This document shows, one piece after another, positions 36,089 through 45,088 of a stretch of 64,000 nucleotides of DNA. Origin of the DNA: Bacteroides sp. (GTDB lineage: Bacteria > Bacteroidota > Bacteroidia > Bacteroidales > Bacteroidaceae); the NCBI GenBank assembly GCA_015060765.1, contig SUXW01000005.1:99495-163494 (forward strand), read 5' to 3'. The notes beneath the pieces are model-generated. The model did no database searches and was not told the origin of the DNA. It saw nothing but the letters and a program-made list of their open reading frames with translations. Position numbers and translations under genes: made by a program. How positions within the stretch are numbered: the stretch's first letter is position 1; the number at the start of each line of letters is the position of its first letter.

Positions 36089-37006
36089 ATGAGAAAGGTA
36101 ATAGGAATAGGGGAAACCATTTTGGATATTGTATTCAAGAATAACCAACCCACTAAAGCTGTGCCGGGTGGATCGGTATTCAATGGTCTCATTTCATTAG
36201 GAAGAGCGGGTGTTGATACAACTTTCATTAGTGAAGTGGGTAATGATAGAGTAGGCAAGACCATCTTGGACTTTATGAAAGATAATGGAGTGAATGGAGA
36301 TCATGTCTGTGTGTATCCCGATAGCAAGTCTCCTGTTTCTTTGGCCTTTTTGAATGAGCAGAATGATGCGGAATATATTTTCTACAAAGACTATCCAAGT
36401 CTTCGTCTGGATGTGGAACTTCCTGAAGTGAATGCAGATGACATCGTAATGTTCGGTTCTTTCTATGCTATATCTCCACAGCTTCGTGACAAAATGAAAG
36501 AATTGTTGGATAAGGCGCGTGCAGCTGGGGCCATTATTTATTACGATGTGAATTTCCGTAGTACTCATAAGAATGACGCAATCAAATTGCTGCCTACTAT
36601 TCTGGAAAATTTTGAATATGCCGACATTATCCGTGGGTCGGGTGAAGATTTCGACAATATGTTTGGTATGACCGATGCCAACAAAATATACAAAAGTAAG
36701 GTTGCTTTCTATTGTTCCAGATTTATTTGCACCAATGGGGGTGAACGCATTTGTCTTCGCACCAAGGCTTTGTCGAAAGACTATGACGTAGCTCCTTTGG
36801 AAACGGTGAGTACCATTGGTGCTGGCGATAATTTCAATGCCGGTTTGGTGTTTGGTATCTTGAAGAATCGTATCCGTAAGGCCGACCTCGATGAACTGAC
36901 CGAGGCCGAATGGGATAAGATTGTTTCGAGTGGTATGGCTTTCAGCCGCGAGGTTTGTACCAGTCTGGACAATTACATTTCTGTTGAGTTCGCAGCTTCT
37001 CTATAA
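36089..37006 (+). CDS. PfkB family carbohydrate kinase
   Basis: 305 residues. The ribokinase fold is supported by PGGSVFNGLISLGRAG near the N-terminus and the ATP/anion-hole motif TIGAGDNFNAGLV, which holds the catalytic Asp. It phosphorylates a sugar, perhaps fructose or a related keto-sugar. It is cotranscribed with the SIS gene. Its 3' end overlaps the 3' end of the convergent M1 peptidase gene by 34 bp, and no terminator is seen between them. Confidence 0.87.
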   Translation: MRKVIGIGETILDIVFKNNQPTKAVPGGSVFNGLISLGRAGVDTTFISEVGNDRVGKTILDFMKDNGVNGDHVCVYPDSKSPVSLAFLNEQNDAEYIFYKDYPSLRLDVELPEVNADDIVMFGSFYAISPQLRDKMKELLDKARAAGAIIYYDVNFRSTHKNDAIKLLPTILENFEYADIIRGSGEDFDNMFGMTDANKIYKSKVAFYCSRFICTNGGERICLRTKALSKDYDVAPLETVSTIGAGDNFNAGLVFGILKNRIRKADLDELTEAEWDKIVSSGMAFSREVCTSLDNYISVEFAASL

Positions 37007-39486
37007 ATGGGCCACGCTGCTTGTAGTATCTTGTTTTTGAGCAAAGCGGGATATTCAGGATGAGCTTCGAAGAAAGCCTGTACTTCCTGATATGCCTCTT
37101 TGCTCTTGTAGTTTTCAAGCAGGGCACTTGCCCAATCCTTGGGGAAGAAGATGTCACCGGTACGTTGTACTTCTTGCAATACCTCCAATCCCGGGCGAAT
37201 ATACTTCATTGAATAAGGTTGGCGTAATGGGTGGTTAAGGTAAGTCAAGGCACTAGCTGCCCACGGTTCGATGCGTCGGTTCTCGGCTTTCAGAAGCGAT
37301 TGGAAGAATGTATCCATCTGTAGCGTGTCTGGAGTTACAGCTTGTATAATGAAGTCGAATTGGCGTTTCCTGTCGGGATTCGTGATTCTGTCACGTTGTG
37401 TTTCCCGAATGGTCTCATATCTTTCGGGGCGATGTAGAGCCAGTTCATAGGCCATCGTCATGTAGTCGCGTTCGTTTAGCATTGGGTGCGATTGTTTTTC
37501 CCACAAACGATAAATCCGTTCGATGCTTTCCGGAGCTTTTGCACTTGAAGTCAGGCATCGGATGAGTTGGAGACGACAAGAAGCAATCGGGTGATTCTCT
37601 GACCATTTCCATAATTCATTTTCCAAATCCTTATTCCCCAGTCGGATAAGCGGGTCATTCAGATAACTGCAGAGAGTAGAAGCTATCAGAGCATTCTTTT
37701 CGTTGTTTAATCCGTTCAATAGGGCATTCATCCATTCCTTGTCCGAAATCAAGTTGTGCTGATAGTTTTCATAAAGCAGCATGAGGAGCGATTGGCGGGC
37801 GGTATCGTCTAACGTTTCTTGCCAATGTGCCAATAGCCATTTCTTGCTCTGTTCATCGGGGATGAAAAGCCCGTATCCCCGTCCATCAGTGTTTGGCAAT
37901 ATAGCTTCTGTACCTTCTGGAATGTCAATTATGAGACTATCTTTTGTTAGATTGACTTCTACAGAAGAACATTCAAGGCCTTGGAAAGTCACTTGGAAGC
38001 GTTGAGGCCATAACAAGCCCCGATTCAATGGGTCTTTTTGGCGGATTTCCAATTGGCCGTATCTATTATGGAAGGTGATGTGTGGCATTCCCTTTTGGTT
38101 GACCCATACATCACTGAATGTGGCCAGGTCTTCTTCCGTCTTGGCATCGAGAATGGCTATTAGATCGTCCCAGGTGGCATTTCCGTAAGCATAAGTTTTC
38201 AGGTATTTTCGGATACCTTCTTGGTAAGCCTCTTCTCCCATGATTTCCACTAGCTTTTGCATCATGACGGGGGCCTTGTTGTAAATGATGTTTCCATAAA
38301 TCAGTCCGGCATTACGCAGATTGTCCAACGGTTGGCGGATGGAGTTGCTTCCTGCCGTCCGGTCTTCTGCCAAAGAAGCGGAAGTATAAGTCTTTATCCA
38401 ATTCAGCGAATGGTTGACACTTGGAAAGAGAGGTTCGGTGATGCAAGCTGCAAAATAGTTGGCAAACACTTCTTTGGTCCATACATCGTTGAACCAATCC
38501 ATCGTAACATAATCGCCGAACCACATGTGAGCAGTTTCGTGCGCAATAAGCTTGGCACGTGCCAATTCTTCGTCTAAAGTGGGGTGCTCGCTCAGGAACA
38601 TGCTGTTGTCGTTGTATAGGGTAGCTCCCGTATGCTCCATGCCTCCATATTGGAATCCCGGTAGAATGATGAAGCTATACTTGGCAAACGGGTAAGGTAT
38701 GTCGGTGTAGTCTTCCATCCAATGCAGGGAAGAGGCCACTTGTTGGAAGATGATGTCCAGTTGTGCCACCCGCTTCGGGTCGGTTTCTCGATGGTAAGCT
38801 GTGAGGATTCGTTCGCCATCGGCATATTCCACCTTCTTCAGTTTGCCTGCTACGAAGGAGAATAAGTAAGTGCTGAGTGGTTCGGTAGGGCAGAAGGTAA
38901 TTTGCTTCCGGCCGTTTTTGATTGCTTCTGTTTGAATGGATGTATTCGATACGGCTTCCCATTCGGCAGGTACTTCCAACTGGAGGGTAAACTCCGCTTT
39001 GAGATTCGGTTGTTCAAAACAAGGGAAGACGGTACGGGCACGGTCGGGTACCAATAAGGTGTATAGAAATTCCTCGTTGCGGTTAAGCGATTGGTCACCT
39101 GCCGTGAAGCGGATGTATATTTCGTTCATTCCTTGGACAGTCGCCTCTTCGGGTATTCGGATATGTTCGTTTTGGAAGATGTATGCCGTTGATTGTCCAT
39201 TGACGGACACTTCCTTTATCTTGTCTGCATTTTCGCGGAAATCCAGAATAATTTCTTGCGGTCGTTGGATGGTGAAGCGGATGTTTGCTTCTCCCTCTAC
39301 GGCTTTTTGTTTCCGTTTGGGGATGGAGAAGTGGAGGTTGTATTTCAGTTCCTTGATTTCTTTCTTGCGGAGTTGGGCAAGTTCCAAGGAAACACCTTCT
39401 TCATATAGTTTCTCTGGCTTTTTATCGGTTTGACAACTGCTCAGGAGCAGGACGATGGCCATTGCGAGGTATGTAAATGTTTTCAT
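36973..39486 (-). CDS. M1 family metallo-aminopeptidase, lipoprotein
   Basis: 837 residues from ATG 39486, where a lipoprotein signal starts (MKTFTYLAMAIVLLLSSCQTDKK). The N-terminal beta-domain is followed by the gluzincin core with HETAH and the downstream Glu in WTKEVFANYF. The substrate-binding box reads GGMEH rather than the usual GAMEN/GGMEN. A long helical C-terminal (ERAP1_C-like) domain follows. It should clip N-terminal residues from peptides in the periplasm or at the outer membrane. It lies 13 bp downstream of mnmA. Confidence 0.9.
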   Translation of the reverse strand: MKTFTYLAMAIVLLLSSCQTDKKPEKLYEEGVSLELAQLRKKEIKELKYNLHFSIPKRKQKAVEGEANIRFTIQRPQEIILDFRENADKIKEVSVNGQSTAYIFQNEHIRIPEEATVQGMNEIYIRFTAGDQSLNRNEEFLYTLLVPDRARTVFPCFEQPNLKAEFTLQLEVPAEWEAVSNTSIQTEAIKNGRKQITFCPTEPLSTYLFSFVAGKLKKVEYADGERILTAYHRETDPKRVAQLDIIFQQVASSLHWMEDYTDIPYPFAKYSFIILPGFQYGGMEHTGATLYNDNSMFLSEHPTLDEELARAKLIAHETAHMWFGDYVTMDWFNDVWTKEVFANYFAACITEPLFPSVNHSLNWIKTYTSASLAEDRTAGSNSIRQPLDNLRNAGLIYGNIIYNKAPVMMQKLVEIMGEEAYQEGIRKYLKTYAYGNATWDDLIAILDAKTEEDLATFSDVWVNQKGMPHITFHNRYGQLEIRQKDPLNRGLLWPQRFQVTFQGLECSSVEVNLTKDSLIIDIPEGTEAILPNTDGRGYGLFIPDEQSKKWLLAHWQETLDDTARQSLLMLLYENYQHNLISDKEWMNALLNGLNNEKNALIASTLCSYLNDPLIRLGNKDLENELWKWSENHPIASCRLQLIRCLTSSAKAPESIERIYRLWEKQSHPMLNERDYMTMAYELALHRPERYETIRETQRDRITNPDRKRQFDFIIQAVTPDTLQMDTFFQSLLKAENRRIEPWAASALTYLNHPLRQPYSMKYIRPGLEVLQEVQRTGDIFFPKDWASALLENYKSKEAYQEVQAFFEAHPEYPALLKNKILQAAWPIYREAANSTEM

Positions 39487-39499
39487 GATAGAATGTCTG

Positions 39500-40630
39500 T
39501 TATTCTTTAAACGGATGTTCTGCAATTATCTTGAATATTCCCCGTTGTGAAGCGATGAAGGCACCGCCCAACACCCGTTTCCCGTCATAAAATACGGCAG
39601 ATTGTCCTGGGGTGATAGCTGAGGCTTCGCTTAAGAAACGAACCAGCATTTGTCCATTTTCGAGGAGAAGCACTTGACAAGGGATGGGCTTGCTCCGATA
39701 GCGGATGCGAACCGTGAGATTCGGACATTCCAACAACTCTTGCAGGTCTGTAATCATTGCATCTTCTACTAGCATGTATTCGGCTTTCAAGTCTTCTGCA
39801 TTGCCCAGCATCACTGTATTTTTCTCAGCATTGATGCGGAGTACGTGTGCCGGATGCCCCATAGCGATTCCTAAACCTTTTCGTTGTCCGATGGTATAAT
39901 AAGGGAATCCCTTGTGCTGGCCTATCTTCACACCTTTGTTGTCTACAAAATATCCTGGACCTATCTTTGTATCGATGTCGGGAATTTGTTGTCGTAAGAA
40001 ATCGCGATAGTCTCCTTCTATGAAGCAGATTTCCATGCTCTCGCCACCTTGGGCTTTTGCTTCGAATCCCTTGTCTTTCAGATAATCGCGTACTTCTTGC
40101 TTAGTGAATTCTCCCAAAGGAAAAAGAAAACGTTGAAGAACTTCTTGGGGAAGGCGCCACAGGAAATACGACTGGTCCTTGGTGTTGTCGTTCCCTGATA
40201 CAATGTATAATTTACCTTGTCGCTCCTCTATCCGACAATAATGTCCGGTAGAGATCCAATCGCACCCGGTTCTGTCTGCCCATTCGCATAACAATCGTTC
40301 CTTGAAAAGCGGATTGCACATCACACAAGGGTTAGGGGTGCGTCCTTGCATATATTCGTCGATGAAATATTTTACGATTACCTGCTTGAATTCCTCGCGG
40401 ACATCTGCTACATGGTGTTCGATGCCCAATTTGCGGGCCAAAGCTTTAGCTTCCAGTATGTAATTGGGCTCTTCCTGGTCGGGTTGGGAGAATTGTGCTG
40501 GGATATCCCAGGTACGCATGGTCATCCCTACCACCTCATAACCTTGTTCCTGCAGCATGATGCATGTAGCGGAACTGTCAATGCCGCCACTCATTCCTAC
40601 CAATACCCGTTTGTTACTCGATTCCTTCAT
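39500..40630 (-). CDS. mnmA: tRNA-specific 2-thiouridylase
   Basis: 376 residues from ATG 40630. The P-loop is [11 protein letters not shown], with Ile in place of the more usual Val. The two catalytic cysteines are in NPCVMCNP and [10 protein letters not shown], and [13 protein letters not shown] marks the central domain. The enzyme adds sulfur to U34 of tRNAs for Lys, Glu and Gln. Bacteroidetes often carry two MnmA copies, and this may be either. A minus-strand TATCTTTG at 40667-40674 is its promoter. Confidence 0.94.
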   Translation of the reverse strand: MKESSNKRVLVGMSGGIDSSATCIMLQEQGYEVVGMTMRTWDIPAQFSQPDQEEPNYILEAKALARKLGIEHHVADVREEFKQVIVKYFIDEYMQGRTPNPCVMCNPLFKERLLCEWADRTGCDWISTGHYCRIEERQGKLYIVSGNDNTKDQSYFLWRLPQEVLQRFLFPLGEFTKQEVRDYLKDKGFEAKAQGGESMEICFIEGDYRDFLRQQIPDIDTKIGPGYFVDNKGVKIGQHKGFPYYTIGQRKGLGIAMGHPAHVLRINAEKNTVMLGNAEDLKAEYMLVEDAMITDLQELLECPNLTVRIRYRSKPIPCQVLLLENGQMLVRFLSEASAITPGQSAVFYDGKRVLGGAFIASQRGIFKIIAEHPFKE

Positions 40631-40666
40631 CAGATTCGTTCTATACCTTATTATAATAATAGACAA

Positions 40667-40674
40667 CAAAGATA
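40667..40674 (-). promoter_or_regulatory. Predicted -7 element for mnmA
   Basis: TATCTTTG on the minus strand, 36 bp before the ATG at 40630. Confidence 0.6.
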
Positions 40675-40805
40675 GGGGAAAACTTCCGAATCCCAAAGTA
40701 AACTTTGGAGTAAGCTATCATAAAGTAGTTTAATGGTACTTTAAAATTGTTGTCGAGAGCGAATGTGGGCTACATTTGTTCAGATTCTTTAGGTAAAACA
40801 AGGTG

Positions 40806-40834
40806 AAAAATCCCATTATTTAAAAAAATCCCAT
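40806..40834 (+). repeat. Pair of direct repeats upstream of the HTH gene
   Basis: AAAAATCCCAT occurs at 40806-40816 and again at 40824-40834, 18 bp apart. It lies 51-79 bp upstream of the -7 box of the HTH gene. It could be a binding site for its product or another regulator. Confidence 0.4.
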
Positions 40835-40884
40835 GTTTTATAAAGATTTTTAGTCAGGAATATTGCAGGATAAAGCAAAATCTC

Positions 40885-40892
40885 TACCTTTG
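40885..40892 (+). promoter_or_regulatory. Predicted -7 element for the AraC-type HTH gene
   Basis: TACCTTTG matches TAnnTTTG, 42 bp before the ATG at 40935. Confidence 0.6.
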
Positions 40893-40934
40893 TTCGTTGA
40901 ATTGGATTCATAAAGTGATAAAAGGCTAAAAAAT

Positions 40935-41405
40935 ATGAAAAACCAACTTCAAAATCAGGAAAAAAAACTTGGGATTGCCTCCTTACTGCAGAAAGGTGAA
41001 GATTCTAAGGAAGATTTTTTGAAGGAAGAGTTGGAATATGATGGAAAACAGGATGGCGATATTTCAAAAAGTATCATCTATCAGTTGGAAGTCAAGAAAA
41101 TCTATTTGGACCCGGATTTGACTTTGGTGAAATTCAGTTCAATAGTCGGGACGAATACCACGTATCTCTCGAACACGGTGAACCGTCGTTTTGGAATGAA
41201 CTTGAAGACATTGGTGAACCGTTATCGGGTAGAGCACGCCAAGCGTCTGATGGAGGTTTGGGATTCCGCTCTCGACATTGGGGAACTGATCCGTGCAAGC
41301 GGTTTTTCTTCCCGGAGCATATTCTACTCTGCGTTCCGTCGCGAGGTTGGGATGACTCCCACCCGTTATTGGAGTCGTTTGGAGCGGAAGACTAACGAGA
41401 GTTAA
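40935..41405 (+). CDS. AraC-type helix-turn-helix regulator without sensor domain
   Basis: 156 residues. An N-terminal ~45 residues of charged, unrecognised sequence is followed by a single AraC/XylS DNA-binding domain with two HTH units: LTLVKFSSIVGTNTTYLSNTVNRRFG and ALDIGELIRASGFSSRSIFYSAFRREVGMTPTRYW. There is no sugar-binding or receiver domain, and no membrane segment. It lies 81 bp upstream of a large surface lipoprotein gene in the same direction with no terminator between, so it may control or be cotranscribed with it. Bases 41146-41269 recur almost unchanged at the end of the window. Confidence 0.85.
   Translation: MKNQLQNQEKKLGIASLLQKGEDSKEDFLKEELEYDGKQDGDISKSIIYQLEVKKIYLDPDLTLVKFSSIVGTNTTYLSNTVNRRFGMNLKTLVNRYRVEHAKRLMEVWDSALDIGELIRASGFSSRSIFYSAFRREVGMTPTRYWSRLERKTNES
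41146..41269 (+). repeat. Copy 1 of 124-bp direct repeat (inside HTH gene)
   Basis: It aligns without gaps to 63877-64000, with 117 of 124 bases identical by eye. The seven differences fall into two short clusters. Similarity starts abruptly at TCGGGACG. Confidence 0.9.
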
Positions 41406-41455
41406 CAAAAGAAAACATTAACCCCTTATAAATAACGTAAAAACATTTTTTAGTT

Positions 41456-41475
41456 TTTAAATTTATAAATTTAAA
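41456..41475. promoter_or_regulatory. 20-bp perfect AT palindrome before the large lipoprotein gene
   Basis: TTTAAATTTATAAATTTAAA is its own reverse complement and ends 11 bp before the ATG at 41487. It may be an operator, or just part of an AT-rich leader; no -7 word was found in this gap. Confidence 0.4.
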
Positions 41476-41486
41476 GTTTTTCTATT

Positions 41487-44400
41487 ATGAACAAAAAATT
41501 TTTAAGCGCAATCCTGTTTGGTGCCTTGATGGTTACCTCTACAGGAACATTTGTGTCTTGTAAGGACTATGATGACGACATTGACAGTCTTCAGGGTCAG
41601 GTAGACACAAACGTGAGTGCAATCGATGCACTCAAGAGTCAGCTTTCAAGCTTGCAGACTGCAGGCTCTGCTGCCCAAGCTACTGCTGACGCTGCAAAGG
41701 CTGCTGCTGATGCTGCAAAGAAGGCTGGCGACGACGCTAAGGCTGCTGCAGAAGAAGCTAAGGCTGCTGCTGCACAAGCTAAGGCTGATGCCATTGCTGA
41801 AGCTGCAAATCAAGTTGCTGCATTGAAGGCTATCGTTGAAGCTAACAAGCTTTCACAAGACCAATTGCAGACACTTATTGCTACAGTTTCTGGTAAGGTT
41901 GAAGCTATTGATGCTGACATCAACGAATTGAAGGGTCTTGTTACTACTGAAGATGGTAAGACATTGGCTGACATCGCTGCTGTAGTAGCCGACTTGGAAG
42001 AACAGGTTGCTGCATTGCAAGCTGGTGGTGTTGCTTCAGAAGAAATCACAGGTTTGATTGAAAGTTTGCAAGGACAGTTGAATACTGTAACTGGTAACGT
42101 ATGGACTCTTATTGAAGATGTTGACGCTATCATGACTGCTATCGCAGGTAATCAAGAAAATGTAGACGCAGCTATCGCTGACTTGAACCAACGTCTTGCT
42201 AATTCTTACGGTGAATTGGACGAATTGTGGGCTGAAATCAACGGCGAAGGTGCTAACAGCATCCGTACTCAAATGGGTCAGTTGGCTAACTTGATTAACG
42301 AGTTGCAAACTCAATACAATACTTTGAGTGTATTGGTTGCTCCTCAATTGGGTAGCTTGACATTCATTCCTTATGAAATCATCGACGGTGTTGAAGGTTT
42401 GACTTATGGTTCATTCTCTTACAAGGCTTTGACTTTGAAAGATAAAGACAATAAGGATGGTAAGGAAAAGGCTGATTCTGCTACAACTGCTACAGTTGTT
42501 AACCCAACAGTTTATGCATACTATCATGTAAGTCCTAAGGGTATTGCAATCGATAGCATTAAGAATAAGTTGGCTTTCACTTTGGTGAAGGATGCTTCTT
42601 ATACTGAAACTCGTGCAGCTTCTTCTAAGGACTTCGCAATGACTCCTGAATTCGATTCTTACGATGCTGCTACAGGTGTTTTGAAAGTAAAGGTTAACGT
42701 TACAGGTACTGCTGCTACAGCTGAAAAGATGACTTTGTTTGCTTTGCAGGCTGACCAAGTAACTTCTGACTATGCTTTGATTCACAAGAGCGATATGGAT
42801 GATATCGAAATTGCTGACGAAAAGTTGGCTAAGGATATCGACAACCATTATCGTCGTGCTATCAAGGGTATCAACGGTGTTGACGATGAAGCTTACATCG
42901 CTGACGTAACTGCATGGGAAAGTCCTGAAGATGTAGAAGTAGATACTACTTTGGTTTACAACGATACAAAAGGTTTGGATTTGAACACTATCGTAACTGC
43001 TCACGCAGTAGGTTCTGAATGTACTGTAGCTGACATCGAAAAGTATGGTTTCGCTTGGAAGTTTGAAGTAGTTAAGAACTACGGTATCGGTACTCCTGCT
43101 ACTCCTCAAGAAGAATTCGTAACATTGTCTGAAGCTGGCGTTTTGACAGCTCGCGTATACGAAACTGAAGGTCGTGCTGCTATCGGTCGTACTCCGATTA
43201 TCCGTGTATCTTTGATTGATACTAACAACAACAATGCTATCGTTAAGTGTGCTTACATCAAGGTTAGAATCATTGACTCTGCTGCTGCTCCTCAAGAACC
43301 AGTTGCAGTTACAATGGAAGTTGATCCATTCGAATTTGATTGTGCTGAAGATGCTAACGGTGTAACTGTTAAGGAAATCAACTTGAAGATTTACAACGAA
43401 CTTGGTTTGAGCTACGAACAATTCTTGGAAGCATATCCTGTATTTGAAGATTGGGGTGCATTGCAAACTCCTGCTCACATTGGTACAGTAACACCTTCTG
43501 ACAACTCTGAAAATCCAGGTGAAGGTACAGACGTTATTACTTGGACAATCACTGAACAAGAATTGTGGGATAACGCTGGTAAGGAAGTAACTCATATCAT
43601 CAGATATTACAATGATACTAAGACTAACTATGTAGCATTCCAATTGAAGTCTACTATCGGTGGTATTCATAAGAAATACAACATTGCTAAGGCTGACTTC
43701 ATCTCTAACTACTGGAATGAAGCTAAGGAATGGACTAAGTTCAATGTAGCAGTTCCATCTTCTACTACTGATGAAGATCCTGCTAACTGTACATTCATCA
43801 ACAACTTGAATGCACCGTTCACTACTTGGGCTGCTAATAGTACTGAAGGCGTACCTGGTATCTTGAAGCTTGACAAGAATGTTAAGGATATTGAATTCTA
43901 CTTCTGCAAGGAAGTTGCTGACATCAAGAAGATTGGTGATATCAATGTAATCTTCTCTATCAGTGAAGATGGCTTGACATTGTATGGTAAGAAGAAAGCT
44001 GCTGATACTCCTCAAATTATTGCTACTATCAATAATGAAGATGCTACTTGGGGTAATGTTGTTACTTACAACAAAGAAAGCGATTTGGCTAAGGAATTGT
44101 TGAATGCTGGTCCTGCTGCTATGTACACTTACATTGGTGCTAAGGGTTACGTTTGTGGTCAAAATGCTAAGGAAGTTACTATCACATTCGATGGTAAGGA
44201 TCACTTCCAAGCTAACTTCATCCGTCCGGTTAACATCGCTGAAAAGGCTGCTGATAACTTCATCGATGGTGTAGACGTAGGTGAAAAGGGTTCATTCATC
44301 CGTTTGGAAGACTTGATCGATCCATACGATTGGCGTGATCGTTACTTCAAGGATTACAAGAACTATTGGGGTTACTATGGTGAATTCAAGGTTGAAGTAG

Positions 44401-44663
44401 ATACTGAAAACGCTGAATGTAACTTGAATGGTGTAACTCAAGCTGTTCCTGTAACAGTTGTATTGGAACAATCTGATGCTACTTCAATGGGTGACGGAGC
44501 TGATAAGAAAGAATCTAAGTATGGTTTCTTGACTTACAAGAACAACGGTACTAAGGTTTCTGAATTTGAAATCTACGTTAAGGTTAAGGTAACTTACGGT
44601 TGGGGTGTAATCGAAACTAAGCCTATTACTGTTAAGGTTGCTTCTACTATCACTAAGGAATAA
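41487..44663 (+). CDS. Large coiled-coil surface lipoprotein, S-layer / PL29-N-terminal type
   Basis: 1058 residues with a lipoprotein signal (MNKKFLSAILFGALMVTS...FVSCKDYDDDID), acidic after the Cys as in exported surface lipoproteins. Residues about 30-290 are an Ala/Lys-rich coiled coil with heptad-like DAAKAAADAAKK runs. The remaining ~770 residues look like beta-rich domains. The start matches, from memory, the PL29-lyase N-terminal-domain proteins and the S-layer protein family of B. thetaiotaomicron (BT1927 type). Codon use is extremely narrow (gct, aag, gaa, ttg), like frdA, so it is probably one of the most abundant proteins. No lyase domain is evident. Confidence 0.75.
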   Translation: MNKKFLSAILFGALMVTSTGTFVSCKDYDDDIDSLQGQVDTNVSAIDALKSQLSSLQTAGSAAQATADAAKAAADAAKKAGDDAKAAAEEAKAAAAQAKADAIAEAANQVAALKAIVEANKLSQDQLQTLIATVSGKVEAIDADINELKGLVTTEDGKTLADIAAVVADLEEQVAALQAGGVASEEITGLIESLQGQLNTVTGNVWTLIEDVDAIMTAIAGNQENVDAAIADLNQRLANSYGELDELWAEINGEGANSIRTQMGQLANLINELQTQYNTLSVLVAPQLGSLTFIPYEIIDGVEGLTYGSFSYKALTLKDKDNKDGKEKADSATTATVVNPTVYAYYHVSPKGIAIDSIKNKLAFTLVKDASYTETRAASSKDFAMTPEFDSYDAATGVLKVKVNVTGTAATAEKMTLFALQADQVTSDYALIHKSDMDDIEIADEKLAKDIDNHYRRAIKGINGVDDEAYIADVTAWESPEDVEVDTTLVYNDTKGLDLNTIVTAHAVGSECTVADIEKYGFAWKFEVVKNYGIGTPATPQEEFVTLSEAGVLTARVYETEGRAAIGRTPIIRVSLIDTNNNNAIVKCAYIKVRIIDSAAAPQEPVAVTMEVDPFEFDCAEDANGVTVKEINLKIYNELGLSYEQFLEAYPVFEDWGALQTPAHIGTVTPSDNSENPGEGTDVITWTITEQELWDNAGKEVTHIIRYYNDTKTNYVAFQLKSTIGGIHKKYNIAKADFISNYWNEAKEWTKFNVAVPSSTTDEDPANCTFINNLNAPFTTWAANSTEGVPGILKLDKNVKDIEFYFCKEVADIKKIGDINVIFSISEDGLTLYGKKKAADTPQIIATINNEDATWGNVVTYNKESDLAKELLNAGPAAMYTYIGAKGYVCGQNAKEVTITFDGKDHFQANFIRPVNIAEKAADNFIDGVDVGEKGSFIRLEDLIDPYDWRDRYFKDYKNYWGYYGEFKVEVDTENAECNLNGVTQAVPVTVVLEQSDATSMGDGADKKESKYGFLTYKNNGTKVSEFEIYVKVKVTYGWGVIETKPITVKVASTITKE

Positions 44664-44689
44664 TTAGGACATAGTATATAATTAAAGGG

Positions 44690-44721
44690 AGAGCGGTCAA
44701 TTTGGCCGCTCTTCTTTTTTT
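44690..44721 (+). terminator. Rho-independent terminator after the large lipoprotein gene
   Basis: AGAGCGG (44690-44696) pairs with CCGCTCT (44706-44712), followed by a run of seven T. Confidence 0.85.
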
Positions 44722-44727
44722 ATTTCT

Positions 44728-45088
44728 CTTGCAACCTTGCAACAAGCTTTCAACTTGTTGATAATCACCGTTAATACGGTGGCAAGGCCCTTCAATCTCT
44801 TGCAACACTTGCCACAGACATCTTACTAACGCGTGGCAAGAGTGGCAAGGTGTAACAAGGCTGTTGCCACATTACTTCCGATGAAAATCAGTTAGTTAAG
44901 TCGCTGTTGCAAGAGTGGCATTGAAATAGGAAATCCTCTGAATATAGGGATTTGACAAAAAACGTTCCTAATCATTCATTCAAAAGATACGTATCTTTTA
45001 ATCAAACAATACGTATCTTTTGATCAAATCATACGTATGTTATTCAACATCCTTTCTTTGCCGAATCGTTAATCTTGTAACTTGCAAC
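44728..45088. repeat. Cluster of CTTGCAAC / CTTGCCAC words in both orientations
   Basis: CTTGCAAC at 44728-44735, 44736-44743, 44799-44806 and 45081-45088. CTTGCCAC at 44808-44815 and TTGCCAC at 44864-44870. Reverse forms GTGGCAAG at 44779-44786, 44833-44840 and 44842-44849, and GTTGCAAG at 44906-44913. Ten matches in 360 bp of non-coding DNA is far above chance. The role is unknown. Confidence 0.65.
44982..45038. repeat. Three palindromic ATACGTAT sites at exact 22-bp period
   Basis: ATACGTAT begins at 44987, 45009 and 45031. The first is the centre of an 18-bp perfect palindrome (44982-44999), and units share CTTTTRATCAAA linkers. The spacing is two helical turns, so proteins bound there would lie on one DNA face. 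It looks like an operator array about 300 bp upstream of susC. Confidence 0.65.

Noticed and set aside
41146..41269. Invertible DNA (inverton) formed with the copy at the window end
   Set aside because: The two copies are in the same orientation, so recombination would delete or duplicate rather than invert. No invertase gene is in the window.
42411..44210. 599-residue open frame antisense to the large lipoprotein gene
   Set aside because: It is a by-product of the extreme codon bias on the plus strand. The translation is Ser/Val/Ile-rich, without domains, start signals or a promoter.
44982..45038. Short CRISPR-like repeat array
   Set aside because: There are only three units, with linkers that are themselves repeated rather than unique, a palindromic core, and no cas genes.
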